Origin: an uncultured Granulosicoccaceae bacterium
GTDB lineage: Bacteria > Pseudomonadota > Gammaproteobacteria > Granulosicoccales > Granulosicoccaceae
DNA: 53,967 nt
Direction: 5' to 3'
Assembly (NCBI GenBank): GCA_938028465.1
Contig: CALJAA010000030.1
Coordinates: 1-53,967 of the forward strand
Position numbers and translations under genes: made by a program. Below are positions 1-8,800 of this stretch, one piece after another (the stretch's first letter is position 1; each line of letters begins with the position of its first letter). The notes under the pieces were generated by a model that was not told the origin of the DNA, did not search any database, and was given only the letters and a program-made list of their open reading frames with translations.

Positions 1-262
1 AACGATGACAGCCACTGTTCAAAAATCGACCCACGCAAGCCATTTCACACAACAATCAACGGGTAAGCATCAAGGGCTCTAATTTCCACCGGCCCAAAAC
101 CAACCTACAATCCAAACACCTTCAACTCAAACGATAAGCCAAGCGGTAAAATTCCCCCAACAACCATTGTAAACTTGCAATAAAACAGCCACCCAACACC
201 CCCTTTTACTCTATATTCCGTTAGCCTTAAGACCGTTTTATCGCGCTGTTAGCAATGCCTTT

Positions 263-2518
263 ATGTGCGGCAAAAAATACGACAGTTTTTCATTTAAAAT
301 AAAAATTAATCATCAAACTCTCGTGAATTCCTACATAAGATTATTAAAGCTGTTTGTTCTAGTAAACCTACTAGTTGCAGCTTTAGCCGCGCCAGCATGG
401 GCGATGCAAGCGCCGCAAATAAGCAGCGTTCAAATTGATGCTGGGCAAATAGCCATTCAATATAGTTCACCCCAAGCTTTGCTTGGTTTGAATGTGTACA
501 GAGATGGCAGTTATGTCACCACTATAAAACCAGCGCCGCAGCGGGGTAGCGTACAGTTTTCAGGCAGTGCTGGTGGATATTGCATCGTTGGCATTGTCCG
601 TTCAGATTCTGGTGAGTCGTTTAGCCCATGCAGTGCTCAAGTTTCGAGCAACAATTCATCGACAAATAACACGCCGCCAATTGGTGCAGGAGTGCCCACT
701 AATTTCAGAGCGTCGATTTATTCGGGCAGTGCTGCAGAACTATTTTGGGGGCTACCATCTGATGCTACTTCGGTGCGTAGTTTTCAATTATTCAGAGATG
801 GTCAATTAATTTATTCTGGAAATGGCAGAAGTTATTTTGAAGATGCGTTAGTCAGCGGTCGGGTTTATCGGTATTCACTTCGGTCGATCAATAATGCTGG
901 CGGACAAAGTAATGAGGCCACTTATGTTTTAGTTGCTGGCGAGGCGAACAATCAACCCCAATCAGACCCCGAACAAAACACTGGTTCCTTAGCCACACCG
1001 GCCAATTTTCGCGGGCAGTTTTATTCAGCAACGGCAGCCGAGTTATTTTGGAATGCCGTGCCGGGTAATGGCATCCAATACCAACTTTTTCGAGATGGTG
1101 CGTTATTGTCGACATTAGATGGGCATAGTTACTTTGAAGGATCATTACAGCCGGGCAGAAACTACCTGTATGAAGTGAGCGCCATTGATGCCGCTGGTGC
1201 TACAAGCCAAAACGTAAGCTTCACGTTAACGGCACAAAGCGATTCAGTTAATGCTGATGTCGCCGAGGGTTTTGGCATGAGCTTGCCAAGCAATCGATTT
1301 ACTTTGCAAGAGGGTAATGGCTCGGGTGTTGTGGTGCCAATACAGATACAACGCTCAAACGGAAATCGGTCTCTAATTAATCTATCAATGCGCTCTGAGC
1401 AAGGCGACCTGTCGCGCTTTCTTCGCCATAGTTTTGATCACACAACTATTCGTGGTGAATCCAGCACAAGTTTGCGCATCTGGCTAGACATAGCGGCGAT
1501 GCCACTTCAGTTTCATGAACGTCGATATATCGTAACGGCTGAACAAAATGGTAGACGCAGTGAAGCCACCTTATTTATCGATGTCGAGCCCGTTAATGCG
1601 CCTGATATTTATTTGTTGGTGGGCCAGAGTAATATGGAAGGGGCGAGTGAGCGGTTCATTCGCAACAGCAATCCAGGTGGGCCTGATGAGCTCAACCCCA
1701 GAATCAGGCAACTCAATGTTCGACAGAATAGCCAGGAAGCATTTGGTCAAAATTGGCAGTATGCAGATGAAGGGTCTAACGTTACTAACCCTCGCTTTAT
1801 TACCGCTGAAGATCCATTGCACGAACCAAAGGCGGCTTGGGTATCGCGTAAACAAGGTCAGTTTATTGGTCCAGGCTTATCGTTCGCAAAGGCGGCTTTG
1901 GGCGAGACTAGTCGAGAGATTTATTTAGTGCCTGCAGCCTGGTCGGCTTCTGGTTTTTGCGATAATGGATTTGGAGATCGTGGTTGGAATGCTTACTCCA
2001 CGGACGCGCCTAGCCACAGTGGCACCTTGCTGGCGGATCGAGCCCTGACGCGGTTGAATATGACACTGCGTGATACCGGCGGAATTTTGCGCGGCATTCT
2101 GTGGCATCAAGGTGAGGCGGATTCTAACAACGGTGATTGCGCTTATCGTTACCAAGAAAATCTACGCCGATTGGTTGAGCGCATCCGTGGTGAGGCTAGG
2201 GGAGATAGACGCGGTGGGGCGGCTCGAGGTAGCGATTCTGACGTGCCATTTATCGTGGGTACGATGTCTAAGGGGCAGGACGAACGTGGCAATTTCTCTG
2301 AATTTGGTGAGCTGAAGACGGTAGTCGACACCGTGCACCGCAATGTTTCCATTTCAATCCCTCACGCTGGATTTGTGAATAATGACGACCTTCGACCACC
2401 AACCTATCACTGTGGAGACAACTCTTGTGTACATTTTGGTGGTGCAGCTTATCGCGAGATGGGTTACCGTTTCTATCAGGCGTTGAGAGGGGTTTGGACG
2501 AGAGATGGGAATAACTGA
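263..2518 (+). CDS. Secreted SGNH-type sugar O-acetylesterase (sialate O-acetylesterase/CE6-like) with Fn3-like repeats
   Basis: This 751-aa protein probably removes acetyl groups from acetylated sugars or polysaccharide outside the cytoplasm. A hydrophobic N-terminus (about residues 27-48, ending APAWA) looks like a signal peptide. Three Fn3-like segments follow, the last two being clear repeats (about 144-227 and 243-325, sharing the patterns AAELFW, QLFRDG and SYFE). The catalytic domain starts near 448 with VGQSNMEG (nucleophile Ser), has WHQGEAD near 614 and VHFGG near 724 (catalytic His). These blocks are typical of the DUF303/sialate-O-acetylesterase family. The ATG at 263 lies well upstream of the hydrophobic stretch, so the true start could be a little further in. 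The 3' end overlaps glk by 14 bases, which suggests co-transcription. The exact substrate is unknown; the Fn3-like parts probably act as spacers or binding modules. Confidence 0.8.
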   Translation: MCGKKYDSFSFKIKINHQTLVNSYIRLLKLFVLVNLLVAALAAPAWAMQAPQISSVQIDAGQIAIQYSSPQALLGLNVYRDGSYVTTIKPAPQRGSVQFSGSAGGYCIVGIVRSDSGESFSPCSAQVSSNNSSTNNTPPIGAGVPTNFRASIYSGSAAELFWGLPSDATSVRSFQLFRDGQLIYSGNGRSYFEDALVSGRVYRYSLRSINNAGGQSNEATYVLVAGEANNQPQSDPEQNTGSLATPANFRGQFYSATAAELFWNAVPGNGIQYQLFRDGALLSTLDGHSYFEGSLQPGRNYLYEVSAIDAAGATSQNVSFTLTAQSDSVNADVAEGFGMSLPSNRFTLQEGNGSGVVVPIQIQRSNGNRSLINLSMRSEQGDLSRFLRHSFDHTTIRGESSTSLRIWLDIAAMPLQFHERRYIVTAEQNGRRSEATLFIDVEPVNAPDIYLLVGQSNMEGASERFIRNSNPGGPDELNPRIRQLNVRQNSQEAFGQNWQYADEGSNVTNPRFITAEDPLHEPKAAWVSRKQGQFIGPGLSFAKAALGETSREIYLVPAAWSASGFCDNGFGDRGWNAYSTDAPSHSGTLLADRALTRLNMTLRDTGGILRGILWHQGEADSNNGDCAYRYQENLRRLVERIRGEARGDRRGGAARGSDSDVPFIVGTMSKGQDERGNFSEFGELKTVVDTVHRNVSISIPHAGFVNNDDLRPPTYHCGDNSCVHFGGAAYREMGYRFYQALRGVWTRDGNN

Positions 2519-3470
2519 TCGATTGGTTGCAGATATTGGTGGCACCAATGCGCGTTTTGCTATGCTAGATGGGTTGGGCAACCCCTTAAGTCCAACAACT
2601 TTAGCCTGTGATGATTTCGCTAATCTACCTGCAGCGCTTGATCATTATTTAGGCACGCAAAAAATTGAAAAGCTTGATCAAATAGCTATGGCTGTTGCTA
2701 CGCCAATTATCGGCGATCAAGTGACTCTCACCAATCGTCCTAATTGGTCTTTCTCACGACAACAATTGAAAGACTCTCTAAACTTGAGCTCACTTGCGGT
2801 GCTTAACGATTATTCCGCGCTGGCGTTGTCGCTGCCTCATTTGTCAAAAGATGACTTAAAAGTAGTGGGCCCAACTATAGAGCCAAAACTCGGTGCCATC
2901 GCATTGATCGGGCCCGGTACGGGTTTAGGCGTATCGGGTTTAGTGCCAGTATATGATGCTAGCGGCAAGGTGGTTCAGTACGGTACCTTAGAAGGCGAAG
3001 GCGGGCATGTTACTTTAGGTGTTGTGACAGATCGCGAACAAGCGATGTACAAGGTGCTTGAAAGTAAATACGGGCATGTATCAGCAGAACGTGTGTTGTC
3101 GGGACCGGGTATGGCAGAGCTGTATCTGGTGTTGCGTCAGCTTGATGGAGTTGCAGCCGAACCAATAGAGCCTGCTGAAATTTCAAAGCGCGCCTTGCAA
3201 GATAACGATGCCGCTTGTCTAGAAACACTCCATATGTTTTGTGCGTTACTCGGTTCATGTGCCGGTAATCTAGCGCTAACAATCGGTGCTGAGGGTGGGG
3301 TGTATATCGGCGGAGGTATTACGCCTAAGTTGGGGCAATTTTTCATTGATTCGGCGTTTCGGGAGCGATTTGAAGCCAAGGGCCGAATGCAGGCAATGCT
3401 TGAAAAAATGCCAACATATGTGATCACAGCACCATATCCAGCACTTATTGGTTGCGCTAAGAGCCTCTAA
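2505..3470 (+). CDS. glk: Glucokinase
   Basis: Cytoplasmic ATP-dependent kinase that forms glucose 6-phosphate. The N-terminal phosphate-binding motif is VADIGGTNARFAMLDG. The Glk-type NDYSALALSLP, LIGPGTGLGVSGL and EGEGGHVTLG segments follow in order. At 321 aa it matches the bacterial Glk (non-ROK) family length. The ATG at 2505 lies inside the last codons of the upstream esterase gene in another frame, giving a 14-base overlap and probably translational coupling. The sigma-32-like promoter of hsp20 begins three bases after its stop codon. No missing catalytic residue was noticed. Confidence 0.93.
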   Translation: MGITDRLVADIGGTNARFAMLDGLGNPLSPTTLACDDFANLPAALDHYLGTQKIEKLDQIAMAVATPIIGDQVTLTNRPNWSFSRQQLKDSLNLSSLAVLNDYSALALSLPHLSKDDLKVVGPTIEPKLGAIALIGPGTGLGVSGLVPVYDASGKVVQYGTLEGEGGHVTLGVVTDREQAMYKVLESKYGHVSAERVLSGPGMAELYLVLRQLDGVAAEPIEPAEISKRALQDNDAACLETLHMFCALLGSCAGNLALTIGAEGGVYIGGGITPKLGQFFIDSAFRERFEAKGRMQAMLEKMPTYVITAPYPALIGCAKSL

Positions 3471-3473
3471 TGC

Positions 3474-3501
3474 CTTGAAATAGGGGCAATAGTCTCCATT
3501 A
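3474..3501 (+). promoter_or_regulatory. Sigma-32-type heat-shock promoter of hsp20
   Basis: CTTGAAA at 3474-3480 and CTCCATTA at 3494-3501 are separated by 13 bases. The sigma-32 consensus is CTTGAAA, 13-17 bases, then CCCCATnT, so this is nearly perfect. It lies directly upstream of a small heat-shock gene, with the start codon 27 bases after the -10 element. Confidence 0.85.
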
Positions 3502-3528
3502 TGGTATGACTAGAGACAGGAGACAATC

Positions 3529-3975
3529 ATGCGATCACCGCCTTTTGAGCCGTTTATTAATGTTGACGGTATCCAACGTGTACAAAAAGAGCTCAGTAAA
3601 ATGTTCGAGGGCGATTGGATCTCAAACATGGCCAGTGCCGCGCAAAGCGCTGATAGTGATTGGCGTCCACGAGCTGATGTCACTGAAACAGATGATCACT
3701 TTAGTTACCTTATAGATGTGCCAGGCGTCGAGCTCGACGCTATAGATGTGACTATCAAACGTAATGTGCTGAGTGTGACCGGTACGCGTGAAGCCACGGC
3801 GAATACGCGATACCACGAACGATCCACAGGTACCTTTTCAAGACACTTTGATTTACCAGCCAATGCTGATGAAGCTACCGTTACGGCATCAGCCAAAAAT
3901 GGCGTTTTAGAAATTCGATTGAAAAAAATCGCCAATGAAGTTGCGCGACAAGTACCAATCAATAAAGGAAGTTAA
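3529..3975 (+). CDS. Hsp20/alpha-crystallin small heat-shock protein
   Basis: ATP-independent holdase chaperone of 148 aa that binds unfolding proteins in the cytoplasm. The alpha-crystallin domain occupies about residues 45-138, from WRPRADVTE through PGVELDAIDVTIKRNVLSV to the family signature NGVLEIRLKK. A C-terminal VPI tripeptide matches the I-x-I/V anchor used for oligomer assembly. The start is supported by AGGAG about 7 bases before the ATG. A near-consensus heat-shock promoter lies just upstream, and a GC hairpin follows the stop, so the gene looks monocistronic. It resembles the IbpA or HspC type, but I do not assign a symbol. Confidence 0.92.
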   Translation: MRSPPFEPFINVDGIQRVQKELSKMFEGDWISNMASAAQSADSDWRPRADVTETDDHFSYLIDVPGVELDAIDVTIKRNVLSVTGTREATANTRYHERSTGTFSRHFDLPANADEATVTASAKNGVLEIRLKKIANEVARQVPINKGS

Positions 3976-3985
3976 AATAAGAGAC

Positions 3986-4015
3986 GCCCGCCAATTAAGT
4001 AAAGGCGGGCTTTGA
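3986..4015 (+). terminator. Probable terminator after hsp20
   Basis: GCCCGCC (3986-3992) pairs perfectly with GGCGGGC (4004-4010) around an 11-base loop. It is followed by TTTGATAGTT, a weak T-tract. Confidence 0.55.
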
Positions 4016-4037
4016 TAGTTGTGCAAAAAATGGATAG

Positions 4038-4086
4038 ACCCCAGTGGGCATGCAGCCCGTTAAAAGGGGTAGTTGCCCTTTGGGGT
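4038..4086 (+). ncRNA. Compact RNA element able to fold as a three-way junction, in the leader of the 62-aa gene
   Basis: The outer stem ACCCCA (4038-4043) pairs perfectly with TGGGGT (4081-4086). Inside are two further hairpins: GGGC (4046-4049) with GCCC (4055-4058), loop ATGCA, and AAGGG (4064-4068) with CCCTT (4076-4080), a 7-base loop. The stems are mutually compatible and use most of the 49 bases. The element ends 22 bases before the start codon of the next gene and is followed by GTTTT. I do not recognise it as a known riboswitch. It may be a leader element, an sRNA or the last hairpin of the hsp20 transcript. Confidence 0.45.
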
Positions 4087-4108
4087 GTTTTAAAACAAGG
4101 AGTTTGAA

Positions 4109-4297
4109 ATGAGCATCGAAGAACAATTAATAGAATCAACGTACGACAAAATTAAAGAGTACGGATTCGAAGACGAAGCGGCAAAAAAAGAGTTTGCCAA
4201 GTTTAGCCCTGAGCAAGCTGAAGCCATTCGAAAAAGATTCAGAGACGACCCGGAAGATGAAATTCTGCAACGAATAATCAAGGGGCTTGATTCTTAA
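4109..4297 (+). CDS. Small conserved-looking helical protein, 62 aa, function unknown
   Basis: The start has a strong Shine-Dalgarno, AAGGAG, about 8 bases before the ATG, which supports real translation. The product is highly charged and predicted by eye to be almost wholly helical, with no signal peptide, cysteine or membrane segment. Acidic and basic residues alternate (EYGFEDEAAKKEFAKF, then AIRKRFRDDPEDEIL). I do not recognise the family. It sits alone between the hsp20 terminator and a convergent lipoprotein gene. The structured leader directly upstream suggests post-transcriptional control. Position after hsp20 hints at a stress role, but that is inference. Confidence 0.65.
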   Translation: MSIEEQLIESTYDKIKEYGFEDEAAKKEFAKFSPEQAEAIRKRFRDDPEDEILQRIIKGLDS

Positions 4298-4468
4298 TTT
4301 CATCACCCGCTTTATTTCCATTTCTGCATCGGCAGCTTTCAGCGACGCTCCATGCAGAAGTGGATTTACTCCTCCCGAAGTTTCTTACTTTTCTTAGCCT
4401 CCGTAGATTAGGCTGACCACTGGATACCGGATCGCCGCCTTCTTATCCTGAGCCCGCATAGGAATCAA

Positions 4469-5200
4469 TTAAATCTCAACACCTTGAAAGGGAGGTGAAA
4501 GATTCGCATCACTTGGTTCCAAACGATCACTCACCTCAACCAATCGATCAAAACACTCAGCAGCAGTTGCTTCATCCGTTGATCCGTCGTTACCCATGTC
4601 ATAAACACAAATGAGTTCAGTCAAGCCCAATTGGTCTGGCGTGTTGATCGTTAATGATTTGTCTGCATCAAGGTAGGTGATTGTGGTGGCAAGCAATGGG
4701 GTAGGTGTGCCAGTCGCATCTGCAATCCATTCGAGTGGCAAGCCGATGGTGGCATCTTGCAGCGCGCAATTTTGAGCTTGTTGGGTGGCGAGTGCGGCCT
4801 CGCAATAATCAGTTACCGAAACTTGTCCAGAAAACACGGTTGCTGTTGTCGCGCTTAATTCAGCTTCAGATAGGCACGAAAAGTCGGCAACAGGTTTCCC
4901 TATGCCTGCGTCAAAGCCTGCCAGGCAGTTGTTGGCGAAGGCGTTCTCGCCGCTGGTTCCGGTAGTTACGGCCTCGTTCAGCGTGTTCAACGCACTCGTG
5001 ACTTCATTGGACATCTGATTGGCCAATATTGATACACGGCCTAGAGATAAAAATTGACGACCGTTTTCGACATCACTAGCGACGGGCACCATTGGGGTGG
5101 TTTCATCGTTCTGTATTGGGGCCTCTGGGGTGTTGCTGCCACTGCACGCCGCTAACATGCCGCAAGCGATTACGACGGGTATAGACGGAAATTGGCTCAT
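4469..5200 (-). CDS. Hypothetical lipoprotein, 243 aa
   Basis: The N-terminus has a type II signal peptide with lipobox LAAC near residue 19, followed by SGSNTPEAP, so the mature protein should be lipid-anchored. AGGTG about 6 bases before the ATG supports the start. The rest has several cysteines (NCLAG, FSCLSEAE, DYCEAAL, NCALQD, ELICVYD, AECFDRL) that could form periplasmic disulfides. I recognise no domain. It is divergent from folD, with 95 bases between the start codons. Confidence 0.7.
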   Translation of the reverse strand: MSQFPSIPVVIACGMLAACSGSNTPEAPIQNDETTPMVPVASDVENGRQFLSLGRVSILANQMSNEVTSALNTLNEAVTTGTSGENAFANNCLAGFDAGIGKPVADFSCLSEAELSATTATVFSGQVSVTDYCEAALATQQAQNCALQDATIGLPLEWIADATGTPTPLLATTITYLDADKSLTINTPDQLGLTELICVYDMGNDGSTDEATAAECFDRLVEVSDRLEPSDANLSPPFQGVEI

Positions 5201-5203
5201 CTT

Positions 5204-5232
5204 TTCACCTGTTGTTATGAATGGCGTAAACT
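5204..5232 (+). promoter_or_regulatory. Possible sigma-70 promoter of folD
   Basis: TTCACC (5204-5209), 17-base spacer, TAAACT (5227-5232), four of six matches in each hexamer. It would give a leader of about 57 bases before folD. Confidence 0.4.
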
Positions 5233-5295
5233 ATGCGCGAAACACGAGTGTCAGCCCGAGCTGATGCGCCACGTAACCAATCATAGTGCATATAT

Positions 5296-6174
5296 ATGAA
5301 CAAGATCATAGACGGTAAGCAGTTTGCAGAAGGCCTCAGAGCATCGCTTGCTAAAAAAGTCGCTTTCGTTAAAGAAAATCATGGGCTTACGCCGGGTTTA
5401 GCCGTTGTACTGGTAGGTGAAGATCCAGCAAGCCAGGTGTATGTACGTAATAAGGGCAAGCAGACTGCTGAAGTGGGTATGAATTCGTACGAGCACAAGC
5501 TGGACGAATCCACCTCCCAAGAGGATTTGCTGAAGCTGATCACGAAGCTCAATACGGATGATTCGGTTCATGGCATTTTGGTGCAGCTACCATTGCCTAA
5601 GCACATTGATGAACCGACTGTTTTGGATTCGATCAATTACGAAAAAGATGTCGATGGTTTTCACTTAATGAATGTGGGCATGCTCAACACGGGCGCTGAT
5701 GGTGTTGTGCCTTGCACACCATTAGGTTGCATCATGATGTTGAAAGATCGTCTCGGTGATTTATCAGGTAAAAGCGCGGTTGTCGTTGGGCGTAGTAATA
5801 TTGTTGGTAAGCCAATGGCTGCACTGCTACTTAAAGAAAGCTGTACTGTCACCATCGCGCACTCGCGTACTAAAGATTTACCAGCTGTGTGTAAAGAAGC
5901 TGACATAGTAGTGGCCGCGGTAGGGCGCCCAAATATGGTTCAAGGTGATTGGATTAAGCCAGGTGCAGCAGTCATTGATGTGGGTATAAACCGCGTTGAA
6001 GTTGACGGAAAAACTAAACTCGTTGGCGATGTAGATTTTGCAACAGCTGAGCCTGTTGCCGGCGCGATTACACCTGTGCCCGGTGGCGTCGGCCCTATGA
6101 CGATTGCGTGCTTGTTACACAACACATTGCAGCAAGCGTGTCGCTTACATAAGGTCGAGATGCCGGAGGATTGA
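5296..6174 (+). CDS. folD: Methylenetetrahydrofolate dehydrogenase / methenyltetrahydrofolate cyclohydrolase
   Basis: Bifunctional cytoplasmic enzyme of one-carbon metabolism. It oxidises 5,10-methylene-THF with NADP and hydrolyses the product to 10-formyl-THF. Family signatures are present in order: the active-site segment [29 protein letters not shown], the nucleotide-binding [13 protein letters not shown] and the C-terminal [12 protein letters not shown]. The 292-aa length is usual. No clear Shine-Dalgarno precedes the ATG (GCATATAT). A strong intrinsic terminator follows, so it is probably monocistronic. It shares one-carbon metabolism with glyA further along the window. Confidence 0.95.
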   Translation: MNKIIDGKQFAEGLRASLAKKVAFVKENHGLTPGLAVVLVGEDPASQVYVRNKGKQTAEVGMNSYEHKLDESTSQEDLLKLITKLNTDDSVHGILVQLPLPKHIDEPTVLDSINYEKDVDGFHLMNVGMLNTGADGVVPCTPLGCIMMLKDRLGDLSGKSAVVVGRSNIVGKPMAALLLKESCTVTIAHSRTKDLPAVCKEADIVVAAVGRPNMVQGDWIKPGAAVIDVGINRVEVDGKTKLVGDVDFATAEPVAGAITPVPGGVGPMTIACLLHNTLQQACRLHKVEMPED

Positions 6175-6200
6175 GATCCTATCCATTCGCTAATACCGAG

Positions 6201-6224
6201 AGCCCCGTTAACCGGGGCTTTTTT
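6201..6224 (+). terminator. Strong intrinsic terminator of folD
   Basis: AGCCCCG (6201-6207), loop TTAAC, CGGGGCT (6213-6219), running into six T residues. It lies upstream of the likely start of the DUF1800 gene, which shows that gene needs its own promoter. Confidence 0.88.
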
Positions 6225-6272
6225 GTGTCTGACTGGAAACCTAAGCGGCGCATCGGTCTAATATTCGCTAGC

Positions 6273-8792
6273 ATGTTGTGTATGAGAAGAATCAACCGCT
6301 CAAGCAGAACACGATTATTGGTTGGGAGTCTATTAGCTTGCCTGTTTGCGTGGATAGCACCCGTTACCCACGCCGCCGAGCAATTCTTAGATCAACCACT
6401 GACAACAGAAGATGCAAGGCATTTATTTTCGCGTACAGGTTTTGGGTTTTCCTTAGTTCAGTATGATCAGGCAAGTGACCTAACGCGTCGTCAAGCGATT
6501 GAGGTTGTGATGCAAGGCTTTGCTACGAAACCATCAGTAGCTATGCCTGCGTGGGTTGCCGCTGATGCACCTTTTTATTGGGCGATGCGTGATATGGATA
6601 GAACGCAGCGGGTGCGCTTTGAACGAGATCGTGATCAGGAGTTAGCCCAGCTACGCCAATGGTGGGTTAGCGAGATGTTACAAACGCCTTCACCACAAAC
6701 CGAACGTTTGGTGCTGTTCTGGCACGATTTAATGGCCACCAGCTACCACGGTGTAAATTACCAATCGTTAGCCATGGCAAAGCAAAATGTCATGTTTCGT
6801 GAACACGGCCTAGGCAAATTTGGCGATTTATTAAAAGCGCTGATTCGTGACCCCGCAATGCTCAACTATTTGGATAACGAAAATAGCAGAAAACAATCGC
6901 CCAATGAAAACTTAGCGCGTGAGCTACTTGAGCGCTTTAGTATGGGTGAGGGTAACTATTCAGAACAAACTGTAAAAGAGGCGGCGCGAGCACTAACTGG
7001 GTACAGCGTAAGCCATGATTACAATCTTTCATTCAGATTTGAAACATGGAAACATGACACCGGATTAAAAACGCTCTTTGGGCAGCGCGGTCACTTTAAT
7101 GGTGATGATTTAATTGATGTGATTTTAGACCAACCCGCAACAGCAGAATTTGTAGCGGGTAACTTTTGGAATCTTTTAATAAGCGATGCTCAAGCAACAC
7201 AATCTGATTTAGTGCAGCTGGCGGAGGAGTTACGAGAAAACGAGTATGATTTAGCGCAACTGTATCGATCGATATTACTGTCAGAGGCGTTCTGGCGAAT
7301 CGACAATCGCATTGCTCGTGTCAAATCTCCGATTGTGTTACAGATTGCACTTGCACGTAGCCTTGAATATCCAAAGCAGCATTGGCAAACCATACCCGTC
7401 ACGTCAGCAAGTATAGGCATGAGCTTATTTGCACCACCGAATGTATCTGGCTGGCATGAAGGTACGGCTTACACCACCGCGGGCCGGTTAAAACAGCGCA
7501 ATAACGTGATCGAAATGCTGCTCGGTATTAATAACTCAAGCAACGTAGCAATCGCGAATATCTCGGGCAATGTAATGCAAGCCGATATGGCGGGCAATAT
7601 GATGAGCGCTGCGGCCGTGACTATCACCATGGCGGCTGAGAATTACCATGGGCCAGTGAAGTATCGCATCGAGCTACACAATGGTGAAGAAACACTCTGG
7701 AAAAGTGCAGACCTTACTTGGATGCATGGCCACGATACCTTGCAATTTGGTCGTGTTAACGACATGTCGAATATGCCTTGGCAACAAACAATCGCCACTC
7801 CCCCAGCTGAATACATCGAGCATGCTGATAAGGTTCGCTTGTACTTTTTGAATGACAGAGCCGGACAAGATGGGGACCGTAATTTGTATGTTCGGGGTGT
7901 ATCTATCGCTGAACATTTCTTTGCAGCAAGTTTAGGTAACCAGCAAAGCTCGTGTATACCAAAAAATACGGCGGATGCCGGCAATTTGTATTGCAATGGG
8001 TATGTTGATATCCCCGTAACTACAGCAGGCATGGATGAGGTTGAATCTAATAGTCCGTATCAGGTTGGAAATGTGCGTGTATATTGGGGGAATATAGGTA
8101 AGGGTAAAGGTAAGAGTCGGTTAGAGCTTGTGCTTGAATCAGTGCGAGCTGCGGATCAAGCTTGGCGCAATATCAAAATCGAGTTGCATACCGATGGGGA
8201 TAAAAACACGGATATGCGGTTCACTACATATAGTTGCTGGCCAGATTGCTTCGCACTTGATAGTACAGATATCCCTGATTGTCTTTGGGTTAACGAAATA
8301 GACGGCTTTACCCGAGCTTGGGCATTTCCACTTGATCATAAACACCAATGCCATTATCAAAGTTTGAATACAGAAGAAAAGCGCTTAGTGGACGCCATCT
8401 GGATGTCCGTGCCTGACTTTATTGAACATGCTGCATTGATAGAAAAAGACAGGCGTTATGCAGGCGTATTGGCTCGATGGAAGCAGCATATGGCAACACA
8501 GAAAAATGCACTAAACGAAAGCCGTTATGCGCAAGCGAGTAAACGCTTTGTGATTAATTCTGCATTATTAAACAATGCACGAACACCTGTTGTGGTTCAG
8601 GCACCTGAAGTGCTACTGAGTACAAAGGAACAATTACAAAGCCAATTAACGTTACGTGGGCTGAGTGTGTTTGATTTGTTGCTACCTGGTGTTGGAGTCA
8701 ATGAGTTTCCATTGCTTGAAGCCAGCGTAGAAAAGCCCTTTGCGCAACAACTGCGTGCCTATAGCCAGCACGCTGTCAGCCAACTTTACTAG
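6273..8792 (+). CDS. Secreted DUF1800 protein with an internal CBM36/60-like insert
   Basis: I place the start at ATG 6273 (or 6282). A longer frame opens with TTG at 6171, but that overlaps the folD stop and crosses its terminator. The product is about 839 aa with a signal peptide (LLVGSLLACLFAWIAPVTHA). The N-terminal half is a typical DUF1800 domain: LTTEDARHLFSRTGFG, LVLFWHDLMATSYHGV, NLARELLERFSMGEGNYSE, then FAPPNVSGWHEG near residue 390. An insert at about 445-546 ends in FLNDRAGQDGDRNLYVRGVSI-like sequence, which resembles the calcium-dependent xylan-binding CBM36/60 fold. A cysteine-containing stretch follows, then a helical tail. DUF1800 function is unknown; it is nearly always found with DUF1501, as here, nine bases downstream. 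A role at the surface or in periplasmic polysaccharide handling is inference. Confidence 0.82.
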   Translation: MLCMRRINRSSRTRLLVGSLLACLFAWIAPVTHAAEQFLDQPLTTEDARHLFSRTGFGFSLVQYDQASDLTRRQAIEVVMQGFATKPSVAMPAWVAADAPFYWAMRDMDRTQRVRFERDRDQELAQLRQWWVSEMLQTPSPQTERLVLFWHDLMATSYHGVNYQSLAMAKQNVMFREHGLGKFGDLLKALIRDPAMLNYLDNENSRKQSPNENLARELLERFSMGEGNYSEQTVKEAARALTGYSVSHDYNLSFRFETWKHDTGLKTLFGQRGHFNGDDLIDVILDQPATAEFVAGNFWNLLISDAQATQSDLVQLAEELRENEYDLAQLYRSILLSEAFWRIDNRIARVKSPIVLQIALARSLEYPKQHWQTIPVTSASIGMSLFAPPNVSGWHEGTAYTTAGRLKQRNNVIEMLLGINNSSNVAIANISGNVMQADMAGNMMSAAAVTITMAAENYHGPVKYRIELHNGEETLWKSADLTWMHGHDTLQFGRVNDMSNMPWQQTIATPPAEYIEHADKVRLYFLNDRAGQDGDRNLYVRGVSIAEHFFAASLGNQQSSCIPKNTADAGNLYCNGYVDIPVTTAGMDEVESNSPYQVGNVRVYWGNIGKGKGKSRLELVLESVRAADQAWRNIKIELHTDGDKNTDMRFTTYSCWPDCFALDSTDIPDCLWVNEIDGFTRAWAFPLDHKHQCHYQSLNTEEKRLVDAIWMSVPDFIEHAALIEKDRRYAGVLARWKQHMATQKNALNESRYAQASKRFVINSALLNNARTPVVVQAPEVLLSTKEQLQSQLTLRGLSVFDLLLPGVGVNEFPLLEASVEKPFAQQLRAYSQHAVSQLY

Positions 8793-8800
8793 GTGCCGTT

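Noticed and set aside
4380-4410. AGCCT/AGGCT inverted repeat between the 62-aa gene and the lipoprotein as a bidirectional terminator
   Set aside because: Only five pairs with a nine-base loop and no T-tract on either side.
6171-6272. TTG-initiated extension of the DUF1800 frame from 6171
   Set aside because: It overlaps the folD stop and would have to be read through the strong folD terminator at 6201-6224; a signal peptide starts only after 6282.
7643-8032. 129-aa open frame on the minus strand inside the DUF1800 gene
   Set aside because: It lies fully antisense to a well-supported domain, has no ribosome site and no recognisable product.
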